Part shown: positions 7,719-22,396 of the stretch, piece by piece | How positions within the stretch are numbered: position 1 is the stretch's first letter | How the letters are laid out: the number at the start of each line of letters is the position of its first letter | Source of the DNA: Gammaproteobacteria bacterium | Lineage (GTDB): Bacteria; Pseudomonadota; Gammaproteobacteria; Steroidobacterales; Woeseiaceae | NCBI GenBank assembly: GCA_029884455.1 | Contig: JAOUHU010000009.1 | Location: 1-64,000 of the forward strand | Reading direction: 5' to 3' | DNA length: 64,000 nt | Made by a program: the position numbers and the translations under genes | The notes under the pieces: model-generated | Told to the model about the DNA's origin: nothing | Databases searched by the model: none | What the model saw: the letters and a program-made list of their open reading frames with translations, nothing else

Positions 7719-9302
7719 ATGCATCGAGCCGGCTCAGGAATCGCCCCGCTTAATACTGAGCTGCTCGAGCGGCTGTCGGATCCGGCAGCTTTCGATTTCC
7801 CGCCGGGCAAAATTGAAACCATTGAGACGCATATTTCATGGGTGATCCTGACGGACCGTTATGCCTACAAGATCAAGAAACCGCTGCGGCTCGAGTTCCT
7901 GGACTTCGGCACGCTCGAGCGACGCAAGTTCTTTTGCGACGAAGAAATCCGCCTGAACCGCCCCTGGGCGCCGGACATTTACCTCGATGTCATCGCGATT
8001 ACCGAGGATGGCGAGCGGCTTCGCTTCGGTGACCACGGCCGAACGGTCGAATATGCGGTCAGGATGCGCCGCTTCGATGAAAGCCTGCGCCTCGACCGCC
8101 AGCTCAGCGCGGGGCAGCTGACTGCCGCGGACATGCGCGAACTCGGTGAGTCGATCGCCGCCAGGCACATGGCGGCCCCGATAGCAGATGTAGCAGACCG
8201 TGCGCGCACACTGCGCATGACGAGTGCGCTAATTCGTGACAATTTTGCGCCATTGCACGGCCAGACCAATGCGGACACTTTGACATCACTACTGGAATGG
8301 ACAGAGGCCGAGCTTGCAGCCACTGCTACCCTGATTGAGCAACGATTTGATGCCGGTTTTTTTCGCGACTGTCATGGCGATCTGCACCTGGCAAACCTGG
8401 TACGCATGCCCGGTGGCATCCGCACCTTCGACTGCATCGAGTTCAGTGAGGATATGCGTCGCATCGATGTCATCTGTGATACCGCTTTTCTGGTCATGGA
8501 CCTGGTCGCGAATGCTCGCAGTGATCTCGCCGCCGGTTTTCTGAATCGCTATCTGGAGTGCTGTGGAGATTATGCTGGCGTGGCACTGCTTGACCTTTAC
8601 TTCGTCTACCGGTCGCTGGTGCGCGCCAAGGTCGCCGTGATCTGCAGCCAGGAATGCGAGCTGCAGAGTGAACGCCTGAGAAATCTCGCTGATGCCGATC
8701 GTTACTGCCGCATAGCGTTGCGCCAGACCTGGAAACCGGCACCGATGCTGGTGATCATGAGCGGACTGTCCGGGTCGGGAAAAACCTGGGTCTCGAGCCA
8801 GCTTTTGGCGCGCTTGCCAGCGATCCGCATTCGCTCGGATGTGGAACGCAAGCGCCTGTTCGGCATTGCCGAGGGTGCGGCCAGCGGGTCCGGAATTGGC
8901 GAGGGTATTTATTCTTCGCAATCGGGTCAGGACGTTTATGAGCACCTTTTCAGGACTGCCCGGTTGCTGCTGGATACACGGCACAACGTAATCCTTGATG
9001 CTGCGTTCCTGCAGCAAAAGTTCCGGGATGCTGCACTGGAAATCGCCGCTGGCCGTGGATACTCGGTCGTTATCGTCGATGTTCGGGCGCCAATGGCATT
9101 GCTGCGCGAGCGTCTGCAGTGGCGCCGCGAATCAGCGGCTGATGCCTCAGAAGCGGATTTCGATGTACTTGATTACCAGCTTGCCGCGGCAGAAGAACTT
9201 ACGGCGAGTCAACTGCAACGCACGATCGTGTTTGAGAATATCGAGGGCTGCAGCGTTGATCGCCTGGTTGCAGACATACGGCGCAAGGCAGGGACAGCCT
9301 AG
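7719..9302 (+). CDS. Fused aminoglycoside-phosphotransferase-like / P-loop kinase protein in the hyp operon
   Basis: 527 residues from the ATG at 7719. The N-terminal ~340 residues are an APH-like kinase fold: a lysine-bearing strand YAYKIKKPLRLEFLDF, the catalytic loop CHGDLHLANLV and the metal segment FDCIEFSEDMRRIDVICDTAFLVMDL. The C-terminal ~170 residues are a P-loop kinase of the AAA_33/zeta-toxin-like type with Walker A GLSGSGKT near residue 350, SDVERKRLFG, and a lid region RLQWRRESAADASEADFDVLDYQLA. This fusion family is known but its substrate is not. It follows hypE by 10 nt, so it is likely co-expressed with hydrogenase maturation genes, and its stop overlaps the stop of hypA on the other strand by 4 nt. 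A role in hydrogenase biology is inference from position. Confidence 0.8.
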   Translation: MHRAGSGIAPLNTELLERLSDPAAFDFPPGKIETIETHISWVILTDRYAYKIKKPLRLEFLDFGTLERRKFFCDEEIRLNRPWAPDIYLDVIAITEDGERLRFGDHGRTVEYAVRMRRFDESLRLDRQLSAGQLTAADMRELGESIAARHMAAPIADVADRARTLRMTSALIRDNFAPLHGQTNADTLTSLLEWTEAELAATATLIEQRFDAGFFRDCHGDLHLANLVRMPGGIRTFDCIEFSEDMRRIDVICDTAFLVMDLVANARSDLAAGFLNRYLECCGDYAGVALLDLYFVYRSLVRAKVAVICSQECELQSERLRNLADADRYCRIALRQTWKPAPMLVIMSGLSGSGKTWVSSQLLARLPAIRIRSDVERKRLFGIAEGAASGSGIGEGIYSSQSGQDVYEHLFRTARLLLDTRHNVILDAAFLQQKFRDAALEIAAGRGYSVVIVDVRAPMALLRERLQWRRESAADASEADFDVLDYQLAAAEELTASQLQRTIVFENIEGCSVDRLVADIRRKAGTA

Positions 9303-9670
9303 CAGGACGCGGCAGGCCTGCTGGTAGCCGGAGTCAGCTCGATGCTTTGCAGCAGCAATTCGTCGCCGCTGATGAGATGCGTACGAAAGTCGCCACAGGT
9401 CTTGCACAGCAACCGGTTCGGCGGGACCGTTGACTCTTCGCCGCAGCGGCTGCAGCGCACCACGACCTCCGCTGCAGCGATGCTCAGTTCGGCATGTTCT
9501 GCGATTGTGCCCGCAGCTGCCAACGGGTATGCGCGTTGCAGCAACCGCGGTTCAATACCCGACAACGGTCCGAGTCGCAGCACGATTCGGGATACGCTCA
9601 GTGCGTTTTTTTCGCGCGCGATCCTCTCGACCTGGTCGAGAAGCGCGCTGCAGACGGATAGCTCATGCAC
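9299..9670 (-). CDS. hypA: Hydrogenase nickel metallochaperone HypA
   Basis: The correct start is the GTG at 9670, giving (M)HELSVCSALLDQVERIA; His2 of the MHELS motif is the nickel ligand. The track ORF starts 105 nt too early. The product is 123 residues with the zinc-ribbon CSRCGEESTVPPNRLLCKTCGD. HypA delivers nickel together with HypB. It is the last gene of the minus-strand hya operon: its GTG overlaps the hyaF stop by 8 nt, and its own stop overlaps the end of the kinase gene on the plus strand. hypA is thus split from hypB-F, which lie in the opposing operon. Confidence 0.94.
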   Translation of the reverse strand: MHELSVCSALLDQVERIAREKNALSVSRIVLRLGPLSGIEPRLLQRAYPLAAAGTIAEHAELSIAAAEVVVRCSRCGEESTVPPNRLLCKTCGDFRTHLISGDELLLQSIELTPATSRPAASC

Positions 9671-10694
9671 CAGCGGGCAGAAACGCGAATTGCCCGGCGT
9701 CGCATTGCGGGCAACGCCAGTGTTCTGGGAGGTCACGAAATTCAGTGCCAGCCGGAATCTGCTCGAGTGGATCACCTGCGGCGGGATCGTAGAGATACCA
9801 GCAGATCCGGCATTCGTACCGCGTCGCGTTGGTGTCGGGCCAGTACGGCGTCAGCAGTCCCGCGAGGCGCTGCGCCGAATCCTGCAGGTCCTCCGGTGCG
9901 GCACAAATGACCGCGGGTACATCGATGACTTCGAGTGTGTTCAGGATCAGCGTGTTCATCGAATTGTAGAAACGTACCCACCAGACGTTCGGCACCTGGG
10001 TGCTGATGACCTGGCACTTGCCATACGCACGCGACAATGTGTCAACCGGGCCGCGGCCGAGTTGTTCATCGAGGAACACCAGGTCGGCATCCGACAACGG
10101 CAGCAGCGTGAGGTTGATCACGTGCGGCTTGCCGCTCAGCTCGTAGTCCTGCACGTGCGATCGCAATTCGACCAGCAGCGACAATGCATTCATGAGATCG
10201 GCGGAATCGTCGCCCGGCCGGGCAACAATCTCACGCTTGCCGGCGGCTGCCATGCGAACCACGTGCGGAGCGTCGGCAACTTCGAGTATGTCAGCGATGA
10301 TGCGATCTGCATCGTCGAGGTACAGTGTGCGCCACACACCCGCGAGCACCGCTTCCTGCGTCCGTGCACGCAGCTCGCCGTTGAAACTGATAGCGACCTC
10401 GCCTTCGCCAAGTATCTGGTTGACCAGGCCGCGATTGTCGTCATCAAGCGCCGTCAGGTTCGCGAGTTGCGGCGCTGCGCAGTGCGGATATCTTGCCAGC
10501 GCCTGTTGCAGCCATTGCATCGCGTCGCGAGCTGCCGCGAGGTTCTGCACGGCGTCCGGCTCCGGCAGCTCCGGAGGTCTGTAGGACCACATTTCGCTGG
10601 GCATATCGATGTAGGACAGGACCTGGCCGTCGTGTTCCTCCGGCTGACTGCGGGGGCCGATCACACGCACAGGAATCGATCCAATATCCATCAT
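9663..10694 (-). CDS. HyaF/HupH hydrogenase assembly protein fused to a C-terminal rubredoxin
   Basis: 343 residues. Residues 1 to ~285 match HyaF/HupH: an N-terminal MPSEMWSYRPPELPEP segment, GEGEVAISFNGELRARTQEAVLAGVWRT and a central VWWVRFYNSMNTLILNTLEVIDVPAVI block. The last ~55 residues are a rubredoxin domain with both CxxC knuckles (YECRICWYLYDP and WRCPQCDAGQFAFLP), equivalent to HupI. In most oxygen-tolerant hydrogenase operons HupH and HupI are separate proteins; both assist assembly and protection of the small-subunit Fe-S clusters under oxygen. The reading frame is continuous through the junction, so this is a genuine fusion. The start overlaps hyaE (ATGA). Confidence 0.9.
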   Translation of the reverse strand: MMDIGSIPVRVIGPRSQPEEHDGQVLSYIDMPSEMWSYRPPELPEPDAVQNLAAARDAMQWLQQALARYPHCAAPQLANLTALDDDNRGLVNQILGEGEVAISFNGELRARTQEAVLAGVWRTLYLDDADRIIADILEVADAPHVVRMAAAGKREIVARPGDDSADLMNALSLLVELRSHVQDYELSGKPHVINLTLLPLSDADLVFLDEQLGRGPVDTLSRAYGKCQVISTQVPNVWWVRFYNSMNTLILNTLEVIDVPAVICAAPEDLQDSAQRLAGLLTPYWPDTNATRYECRICWYLYDPAAGDPLEQIPAGTEFRDLPEHWRCPQCDAGQFAFLPAGA

Positions 10695-11113
10695 GAAATC
10701 TCGGTGACGACCGGAATACTGAATCCGGGCGCCCGCCGCGGAGCGCTCAGCAGAAGTTCGCCGATTTTCTCGAGATATTCGCTCCAGTCCCGAATCCGGG
10801 TCAGCGAACCCACGAAATCACCGCCGCGTACAAATACCAGCGCCGGGTACTCGGTAAAACCGTAACGGCGCCGCAACGCGTTGCCATCACCAAAGACATC
10901 ACGCACCACGCCGGGCCGCAATTGGCCATCGAAGGCTGTGACCAGTTCTGGCAGGACCACCGCGACATCGGTTGCATCGCGCACCGTCGTCGTGTCGCCC
11001 GGGAAAAACAGCACGTTCATGCCCGGCATGGCGACAAAATCATCGTGGCTGGCCAGCGAAACATCCGCGTAGCCGAGCTCGGTGACGAGCCGATCGACGA
11101 GTGCATGGCTCAT
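10691..11113 (-). CDS. hyaE: Hydrogenase small-subunit chaperone HyaE/HupG (thioredoxin-like)
   Basis: 140-residue protein with a thioredoxin fold lacking the CxxC redox pair, as expected for HyaE/HupG. The stretches MNVLFFPGDTTTVRDATDVAVVLPEL, VVRDVFGDGNALRRRYGFTEYPALVFVRGGDFVGSLTRIRDWSEYLEKI and the C-terminal IP segment are typical. The family binds the Tat signal peptide and precursor of the hydrogenase small subunit. It overlaps both neighbours by 4 nt (hyaD upstream, hyaF downstream), indicating translational coupling. Confidence 0.88.
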   Translation of the reverse strand: MSHALVDRLVTELGYADVSLASHDDFVAMPGMNVLFFPGDTTTVRDATDVAVVLPELVTAFDGQLRPGVVRDVFGDGNALRRRYGFTEYPALVFVRGGDFVGSLTRIRDWSEYLEKIGELLLSAPRRAPGFSIPVVTEIS

Positions 11114-11721
11114 GGCCGCGCTCCACCCGGCAGGGGGCGGCCGTGTTCATAGTCATGGATGGCGAGTGCGCCGGGACCGGTTCGCTCCCGCGCCGGCAGC
11201 ACCGTCTTGCGGCGTTCGAATTCGATGCCCCAGTCTTGCAGTACCTCGCGGGCCAGTGCCAGCGCCGGCTCGACCTGGGCTTTCACGCCGGGGGTCAGGC
11301 TGCCGCCATAGTCGTTAAGGATTGCGGGTTGCACGCCGACCAGTGCAACCTGGCCCGGGAACTCGCCCGACAGTTTTGCTGACGACAACACTTCCTGGAA
11401 GCCTGCCTGGTGCATGCTGACTTTTTTTGCGGCCATATAACTGGGCACGGCGTCGCCAATGATGAGTTTCAGAGTCGCCGGCGCCAGGCCGAAATCGATG
11501 GCGTCGAAGATCAGCAGGCGCCCAGCCGATCGCACCCAGGGCAGCAGAAAAATTCCCTGCGTGCCGCCATCCATCAGCCGCACACCGGGTTCGAACTCGT
11601 AGCGCTCATTCAGGGCCTCGATGCAGCGCACGCCAAAGCCCTCATCGGCCCAAAGCACGTTACCGATACCGAGGATCAGCGTGTCGAAGTTGTGATGGCA
11701 AGTATCCACGGCATCAGTCAC
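11110..11721 (-). CDS. hyaD: Hydrogenase maturation protease HyaD
   Basis: 203-residue nickel-dependent endopeptidase that removes the C-terminal tail of the large subunit after metal insertion. Three metal ligands fit the family: Glu in GIGNVLWADEGFG, Asp in IFDAIDFG and His in VSMHQAGFQEVL. The region VALVGVQPAILNDYGGSLTPGVKAQVEPAL is characteristic of HyaD/HupD. The C-terminus carries about 20 residues beyond the core. It overlaps hyaC by 8 nt and hyaE by 4 nt. Its substrate is the adjacent large subunit, which has a cleavable tail. Confidence 0.95.
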   Translation of the reverse strand: MTDAVDTCHHNFDTLILGIGNVLWADEGFGVRCIEALNERYEFEPGVRLMDGGTQGIFLLPWVRSAGRLLIFDAIDFGLAPATLKLIIGDAVPSYMAAKKVSMHQAGFQEVLSSAKLSGEFPGQVALVGVQPAILNDYGGSLTPGVKAQVEPALALAREVLQDWGIEFERRKTVLPARERTGPGALAIHDYEHGRPLPGGARP

Positions 11722-12409
11722 GGTACGTGCGCCAGCCGTTGATGATCGTCCTGACGCTGCTCTGAGAACTCACGAGGTCGGCGCGGATCGCCATGTATAT
11801 ATGAATGATGGTAAATACGATAAACAACCACATGCCGAGGATGTGCAGCATGCGCACCTCCTGTGAGCCGCCCAGCAACGGGATGGCCCAGCCAAACCAG
11901 GCGTCGGCCCAGCTGCCGAGGCCAAGCCCCTCGCCGTACAGGGCGAAGCCGGTCACGATCATGAAAAAACCCAGCAGCACGTTGAAAATCCACATGGCGA
12001 ATTGGGCCAATGCATTGTGGCCCACATTGGGCGGCGCCTCGCGGCGCAGGAACAGGTAGAACTTCACTTCTTCAATGAGATCGTGCCACCAGGCACGGCG
12101 CCAGACGGGCAGATAAAGCAGCTCACGCGAATACTTATTGCCGACGAAACCCCAGTAAATGCGCACCGCGAAACCGATCGTAAATACGTAAGCGGCAATG
12201 AAGTGAATCAGCCGCAGATTGCCCATCAGGAAATGTTCGCTGGCTTCGCCCGGCGGGCTCGACAAGGGATTCGCGATCAGGTAGCCGGTGACCGCCAGCA
12301 CCAGGATCGACAAGGCATGCAGCCCGTGCCAGATGCGGACCGGCAATTCGAAAACGTAAACCGGCTGCCGTTGGCTGCCTGGAACGCTGTCTGCGGCGGT
12401 ACTGGCCAT
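11714..12409 (-). CDS. hyaC: Ni/Fe-hydrogenase b-type cytochrome subunit HyaC
   Basis: 231-residue membrane diheme cytochrome b that anchors the hydrogenase and passes electrons from the small subunit to the quinone pool. Four hydrophobic helices are visible: ALSILVLAVTGYLIA, LIHFIAAYVFTIGFAVRIYWGF, FAMWIFNVLLGFFMIVTGFALYG and LHILGMWLFIVFTIIHIYMAI. Candidate heme-ligating histidines are RIWHGLHAL, LIHFIAAY, RMLHILGMW and TIIHIYMAI. It lies 17 nt after the large-subunit gene and overlaps the protease gene by 8 nt. Confidence 0.95.
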   Translation of the reverse strand: MASTAADSVPGSQRQPVYVFELPVRIWHGLHALSILVLAVTGYLIANPLSSPPGEASEHFLMGNLRLIHFIAAYVFTIGFAVRIYWGFVGNKYSRELLYLPVWRRAWWHDLIEEVKFYLFLRREAPPNVGHNALAQFAMWIFNVLLGFFMIVTGFALYGEGLGLGSWADAWFGWAIPLLGGSQEVRMLHILGMWLFIVFTIIHIYMAIRADLVSSQSSVRTIINGWRTYRD

Positions 12410-12425
12410 GCGTCAATTCTCCTCG

Positions 12426-14211
<1,786 letters not shown>

Positions 14212-14219
<8 letters not shown>

Positions 14220-15303
14220 GCTGCGCCCCCTTTGCTTCGCTGCTCCTCAGGCGGCTTACCGCTGTTGCAGCAGCGTGCGCGGCCACGCCGACCGCTGCAG
14301 CGCCGGCAAGTACGCCGCCGATCCTGTCGGCTGTGGCCTCGACGCCGCCCATTGCGCCAAAATTCGTAACTGCGTTGTAGAAAGAGCCCTTATCCCAGAA
14401 ATTGTCCTCTGCGCAGCCCAGGCAGCCGTGCCCGGACTTGACCGGCCAGGACAGGCCGCCGTTCCATTCCAGCGTCGAGCAGGCGTTGTACGTTGTTGGT
14501 CCCTTGCAACCGACCTTGTACAGGCAGTAGCCCTTCCGCGCGCCTTCATCGTCAAAGCGCTCGACGAACTGGCCGGCATCAAAGTGCGGGCGCCGGTAGC
14601 ATTTGTCATGCAGGCGTTGCCCGTAGAACATTTTCGGCCGGCCCTGGCGGTCGAGCTCGGGCAGTGCATCGAATGCAATCATGTAGGTGATGACGCCGGT
14701 CATGACTTCGGCAATGGGCGGGCAGCCCGGCACCTTGATGACCGGCTTGTCGAGTATGACCTTGTGGATCGGCGTAGCCCGCGTCGGGTTTGGCCGTGCC
14801 GCCTGCACGCAGCCCCACGACGCACAGGATCCCCACGCGATGATTGCCTTGCAGTGGTCGGCCATGTAACGGAGCTTTTCGACATAGGGTCTGCCGCCCT
14901 GGATGCAGTACATGCCGTCCTCGTTGAGGGGCGGATTGCCCTCACAGGCGAGGATGTACTGGCCGTCGTATTTCTCGACAGTTTGGGCCAGCAGTTCCTC
15001 GGCCTGGTGCCCCGCAGCCGCCATCAGCGTGTCGTCGTAGTCGAGCGAGATCATTGACAGTATGACGTCGCCGGCGAGCGGATTGCCGGAGCGGATAAAC
15101 GACTCCGTACAACAGGTGCACTCAAGGCCGTGCAGCCAGATAACCGGCGTGCGCGGTTTGGTCTCGAGCGCATGCGCAATCGTGCCCGCGAATTCGGGAC
15201 CGAGCCCGAGCCCTGCCGCGGTGAGACTGCAAAATTTGAGGAAGCTTCGGCGCGTAATGCCATGCTGGCGCATAACTTCATAGAATGTTTCGTGAGCCGG
15301 CAT
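14212..15303 (-). CDS. hyaA: [NiFe]-hydrogenase small subunit HyaA, six-cysteine proximal cluster (oxygen-tolerant type)
   Basis: 363-residue precursor with a twin-arginine signal, [20 protein letters not shown], and likely cleavage before LETKPRTP (residue 46). Proximal-cluster cysteines are in [11 protein letters not shown] and [11 protein letters not shown], plus VPGC. The supernumerary cysteines equivalent to Cys19 and Cys120 of E. coli Hyd-1 are both present (residues 64 and 165), which marks the [4Fe-3S] cluster of oxygen-tolerant enzymes. Medial and distal cluster cysteines lie in [33 protein letters not shown] and [10 protein letters not shown]. The C-terminal hydrophobic stretch [22 protein letters not shown] is the membrane anchor. 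First gene of the operon. Confidence 0.98.
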
Positions 15304-15531
15304 CGACGATCTCCATTGTGATTGGAATGCAATCCGGCTGGTCGCGGTCTGTATCCGGCACAGCCACTCAGCAACGATTATGATGCGCCGGACGGAAACT
15401 GCGGCCTATTGTGGTTCTTACCTACAATGCCGCCACGCGCATCGCTTGGGTCAGTACTAGTACGCATGGCCGGTGCAAGCGTCGTGCCGCAGTATTTTTT
15501 CCGTCGCGCCTCGTACGGGCTGACCAATACA

Positions 15532-16674
15532 ATGGATGTCCTGTATCTAGTCCTGGTGTTACTCGTCGTGACGCGAGTGTTTGCGGAACTCGCGGCGCGG
15601 TCGGGTCTGCCTTAAGCGAAACGTTCAGGTCGATTGTCGATCTCGGCATGTTCTTCCTGATGCTGCTGGCCGGCGTGCGCATGGAGCCGCTCGACTTCGC
15701 GCGTACCTCGAAGCTGGCGATACTGGTCGCTGTCGGTGGCATGGTCGTGCCGATCGCTGCGGGAATTTTGCTGGGCCTCATTGTGCTTCCCGAATCGCCG
15801 CTCAAGCTGGTGCAGTGCCTGTTACTGGGTACAGCACTCGCGATTACCGCCGTTCCGGTCGCCGTGCGGATATTCATGGATATCGGTCAACTCGAGACTC
15901 GCGTAGGCAAAACAGTCGTCGCTGCGGCATTGTGGGACGACCTCATCAGCCTGTTCCTGCTCGCCATCGTCATCGCAGCCATGGGCGAGGGCGCCGGTAG
16001 TGAATTTTACCTGTATTCCATCTTTCCGCTCATTGCCAAAGTCGTATTCTTCTTCGCGGTTACGATCCCGGCCGGGTTATTCCTGTTTGCACGCATCGCC
16101 GGGTACTTTCGGTATCTGCGTTTCCCGGAGGTCGATTTCAGCATGATGCTGATGGCGGCCCTGGCCTACGCGATATTTGCCGAACGCATGGACATGCATT
16201 TCATAATCGGCGCGTTTCTTGCCGGCATGTTCTTCCACCCGAACGTTGTGGACAGGCATGTCTACGAGCGTGTCGAGAACCAGATGTCGGGTATCACACA
16301 GGGGTTTTTCGCGCCAATCTTTTTTGTCTCGGTGGGTATGCAGCTGGATTTCAGTGCAGTCACTGCGACTCCGGTTTTCGTCACTGTCTTTGTACTCATT
16401 GCGCTGTGCAGCAAGATTGTCGGTGCTGGTCTGCCGGCATACTGGGTGGGCCATTCCCGGCATGAAGCGCTGATGGTAGGTGTTGGCATGAGCGGTCGCG
16501 GTGCGGTCGAGCTGATTGTTGCCGGTATGGCGCTGCAGGCGGGGGGTCTTCCTGCTGCCGGATCCGCCACCACCGATTGTTCGCGCCCTTTATTCTTCAA
16601 TCGTCATCATGGCGCTGGTTACTACCATAGCGACACCCGTCATCCTGAAATTCCTGGCATCACGCCAGCCTTGA
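15532..16674 (+). pseudogene. Broken CPA2-type cation/proton antiporter (KefB-like)
   Basis: Three reading-frame pieces belong to one gene. The ATG at 15532 opens MDVLYLVLVLLVVTRVFAELAARSGLP and then hits a stop at 15615. Antiporter sequence resumes in another frame with FRSIVDLGMFFLMLLAGVRMEPLDFA, but the ~40 residues that normally join these parts (the second helix) are missing, so there is an internal deletion plus frameshift. The core continues through helices to GRGAVELIVAGMALQAG. At a run of six G near 16541 the frame shifts again; removing one G gives VFLLPDPPPPIVRALYSSIVIMALVTTIATPVILKFLASRQP and a stop at 16674. The homopolymer shift could be a sequencing error; the missing segment is harder to explain that way. 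Confidence 0.8.
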
Positions 16675-16837
16675 GCGCAGGCGCTATGTCGGAACATTCG
16701 AAGGCGACATGGTCGATGAGATCTGCGGACCGGGACTTGCCCGGGTCGATTGAGTCGTCCATGACGAGGTGCACGACAGGCTGATCGCCGAGGTATATCC
16801 AGTAACCGGTGGAGCTAAAGGGAATGACTGAATCGGT
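16640..16837 (-). pseudogene. VOC-fold (glyoxalase/extradiol dioxygenase superfamily) gene fragment
   Basis: Found by reading the minus strand downstream of ligC. An open stretch without a start reads TGYWIYLGDQPVVHLVMDDS, then SADLIDHVAFECSDIAPALK, and soon stops. GYWIYLGDxPVVHLV and DHVAFECSD are the paired beta-strand/metal-ligand motifs of VOC-fold proteins. The N-terminal half (the first beta-alpha-beta module) and the C-terminal end are absent, and a TAA lies immediately upstream at 16838-16840, so this is a decayed remnant. It lies tail to tail with the broken antiporter gene, 7 nt after the ligC stop, suggesting that it was once the last gene of the lig unit. Confidence 0.6.
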
Positions 16838-16846
16838 TTATGTGCA

Positions 16847-19030
<2,184 letters not shown>

Positions 19031-19190
19031 ATGTTTCAGCCATGGGCGCGTTAAGGTCGGGTATTTCCATTACTCGTCAATTAGCATGGACCTATAGCTG
19101 GTGTACAGTTCTGCATTACATTTCTGCCGGCGTCATGTTGAACTGTTGGCATAGCCGGATCCGGGGAGAGCATTAACGTGGCTGGAACAG

Positions 19191-21141
<1,951 letters not shown>

Positions 21142-21142
<1 letters not shown>

Positions 21143-22377
21143 TGAACAGGCATTCCGGAACCGGCCCGCTCGGGCATGTTCGTGTGCTCGATCTCAGCCG
21201 GATCATGGCGGGCCCCTGGGCCAGCCAGATACTCGCCGACCTCGGCGCGGACGTGATCAAGATCGAACGACCGGGTGCCGGCGACGACACGCGCAGCTGG
21301 GGGCCGCCTTTCTTGCAGGACACGGCTGGGAACGAGACCCGGGATTCTGGCTATTACCTGTGTGTCAATCGCGGCAAGCGTTCGGTGACACTTGATATAT
21401 CCAGGCCTGAAGGCCAGGCTGTTGTGCGTCGCCTCGCTCGCGAGTGCGATATCGTGCTGGAGAATTACAAGGTCGGCACACTCGCGCGTTACGGTCTCGC
21501 CTTCGAGGACCTGCAGCGTGAAAATCCGGCGCTGATCTACGCGTCCGTGACCGGCTTTGGACAGGATGGGCCGCGCAAATCGCAGGCCGCTTACGATTTC
21601 ATGATCCAGGCGATGGGCGGCCTGATGAGTATTACGGGCGAGGCCGACGACAAGCCGGGCGGTGGCCCGCAAAAAGTCGGTTTACCAATCGTCGATCTCA
21701 TGACCGGCATGTACGCCACGGTTGCGGTGCTGGCGGCACTGGCGCGACGTGCCGAAACCGGCAAAGGTGACTACATCGATCTTGCCATGCTCGACGTGCA
21801 GCTCGGCTTTCTCGCAAACCAGTCCATGAATTTCCTGCTCACCGGGAGGTCACCAAAACGGCATGGCAACAGCCATCCAAATATTCAGCCGCAAAACGTT
21901 TATGCGTGCCGGGATGGCAAGATCGCCGTCGCGGTGGGCAATGATGATCAGTTCGCAAAGTTCGTCGAGCAGCTGGGGTGCGCTGAAATGGCGGACGACG
22001 CACGTTTCAAAAGAAATTCGGACCGGGTGCATAATCTTGCGGCCTTGAACGCGATGATTACTGACGCCCTTGCGTGCGATGACATGGCTGCGTGGGTAGG
22101 CCGCATGGAAAACGTCGGCGTACCGTGCAGTCCCATCAACTCGATTCCGGATGTGTTACAGGAGCCGCAGCTTAAACATCGTGGCATGCTGCGCGAGCTC
22201 GATCACCCACTGGCCGGAAAAGTGCCGCAGATCGTGAGCCCGATGCGGTTCCGGAATGCTCCGTTGCAATTTGAGCGGGCGCCGCCGGTCCTGGGTCAGC
22301 ACACGGACGAGGTACTGCAACAGCTGGGGCTGGATACCGCAGCGGTCCAGGAATTGCGGGACAAAAATGTCATCTGA
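21142..22377 (+). CDS. Family III CoA-transferase (CaiB/BaiF type) linked to the lig genes
   Basis: 411 residues from the ATG at 21142. Family III CoA-transferase motifs: GHVRVLDLSRIMAGPWASQILADLGADVIKIERPGAGDDTRSWGPP, NRGKRSVTLDISRPEGQAVV and ENYKVGTLARYGL. The catalytic Asp is expected in PIVDLMTGMYATVAVLAAL. Such enzymes move CoA between small organic acids (formyl-, carnitine-, mesaconyl-, citramalyl-CoA and others); the substrate cannot be read here. It is translationally coupled to ligI, so a product of the pyrone pathway or a related dicarboxylate is a natural guess. It also overlaps the upstream candidate start of dusA. Confidence 0.85.
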
Positions 22378-22396
22378 GCGAGTTACCCGGCACAGC

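Noticed and set aside
9342-10865. 507-codon plus-strand ORF
   Set aside because: Antisense to hypA and the HyaF-rubredoxin gene; its translation has no domain features and the minus-strand genes are unambiguous.
15371-15440. ATTGT-N11-ACAAT inverted repeat upstream of hyaA as a regulator site
   Set aside because: Arms are only 5 bp and no matching regulator family is suggested; likely chance.
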